The position numbers were made by a program, and so were the translations under genes. A model generated the notes under the pieces. That model searched no databases and was not told the origin of the DNA. It saw only the letters and a list, made by a program, of their open reading frames with translations. From Nitrospirillum viridazoti CBAmc (GTDB lineage Bacteria > Pseudomonadota > Alphaproteobacteria > Azospirillales > Azospirillaceae), in the NCBI RefSeq assembly GCF_000730165.1, contig NZ_CP022113.1, positions 761,363-825,362 of the forward strand: a stretch of DNA of 64,000 nt. The letters run 5' to 3'. This document shows positions 62,133-64,000 of the stretch, piece after piece. Position 1 is the stretch's first letter; every line of letters begins with the position of its first letter.

Positions 62133-64000
<1,868 letters not shown>

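Overview
The window is high-GC DNA with Shine-Dalgarno-led, tightly packed operons. It carries a pyrroloquinoline quinone (PQQ) and XoxF methanol/ethanol dehydrogenase locus, outer-membrane porins and a LEPR-XLL/DUF4347 giant adhesin. This points to a Gram-negative alphaproteobacterium, plausibly a Rhodospirillales/Azospirillaceae-type soil or plant-associated organism. The placement is inferred from gene content only; there is no rRNA or tRNA to anchor it.

Layout. (1) 1-2000: a truncated tail-collar (MdpB-like) gene and a TIGR03032-type gene point left, divergent from the adhesin. (2) 2007-27126: a 17.5-kb gene for a repetitive surface protein of about 5,830 residues. It is followed by a TolC-type outer-membrane protein, a small HlyD-type adaptor, a second adaptor with a cytoplasmic GAF-like domain, a peptidase M50/HlyD fusion, a SapC-family protein and an unknown gene. 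No ABC transporter ATPase is present, so this looks like a dedicated export/anchoring apparatus that differs from classical type I secretion. (3) 27223-28273: two small hypothetical genes, one exported and one with an HExxH motif. (4) 28281-33327 (minus strand): pqqA-B-C-D-E followed by a quinoprotein-relay metallohydrolase and a SoxYZ-like carrier. (5) 33574-43187: a porin, a FIST-domain/hybrid histidine kinase pair resembling the ErcS' regulators of PQQ-dependent alcohol oxidation, a 2OG-oxygenase/sulfotransferase pair, VapBC, a YjlB-type cupin and a LuxR-type response regulator. (6) 43869-48423: a second stand-alone pqqA, then xoxF with the lanthanide aspartate, xoxG, xoxJ, a CxxxCW rhodanese-like gene and a soluble cytochrome c. 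(7) 48583-50301: a truncated polyprenyl glycosylphosphotransferase-like gene ending in a 15-bp tandem repeat, and a PAP2 phosphatase. (8) 50548-56969: a seven-gene operon (isochorismatase-like hydrolase, XapX, amidohydrolase, DoxX, two-domain VOC protein, alginate-export-type porin, DUF1275) that looks like an uncharacterised catabolic unit. (9) 57069-64000: an exported aldose epimerase behind a LacI-type palindrome, an AraC regulator, a CPA1 Na+/H+ antiporter, a possible immunity-like orphan, and a PadR regulator divergent from a FadH-like 2,4-dienoyl-CoA reductase that runs off the window.

How the genes work together. The kinase and response regulator probably sense alcohol or redox state and drive pqqA2-xoxFGJ. 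The pqq operon supplies the cofactor, and the relay proteins and cytochromes take the electrons. The adhesin and its downstream genes form a separate surface-attachment module. The most likely undescribed biology is the ABC-less M50/HlyD export module for the giant adhesin; the seven-gene amidohydrolase operon is second.
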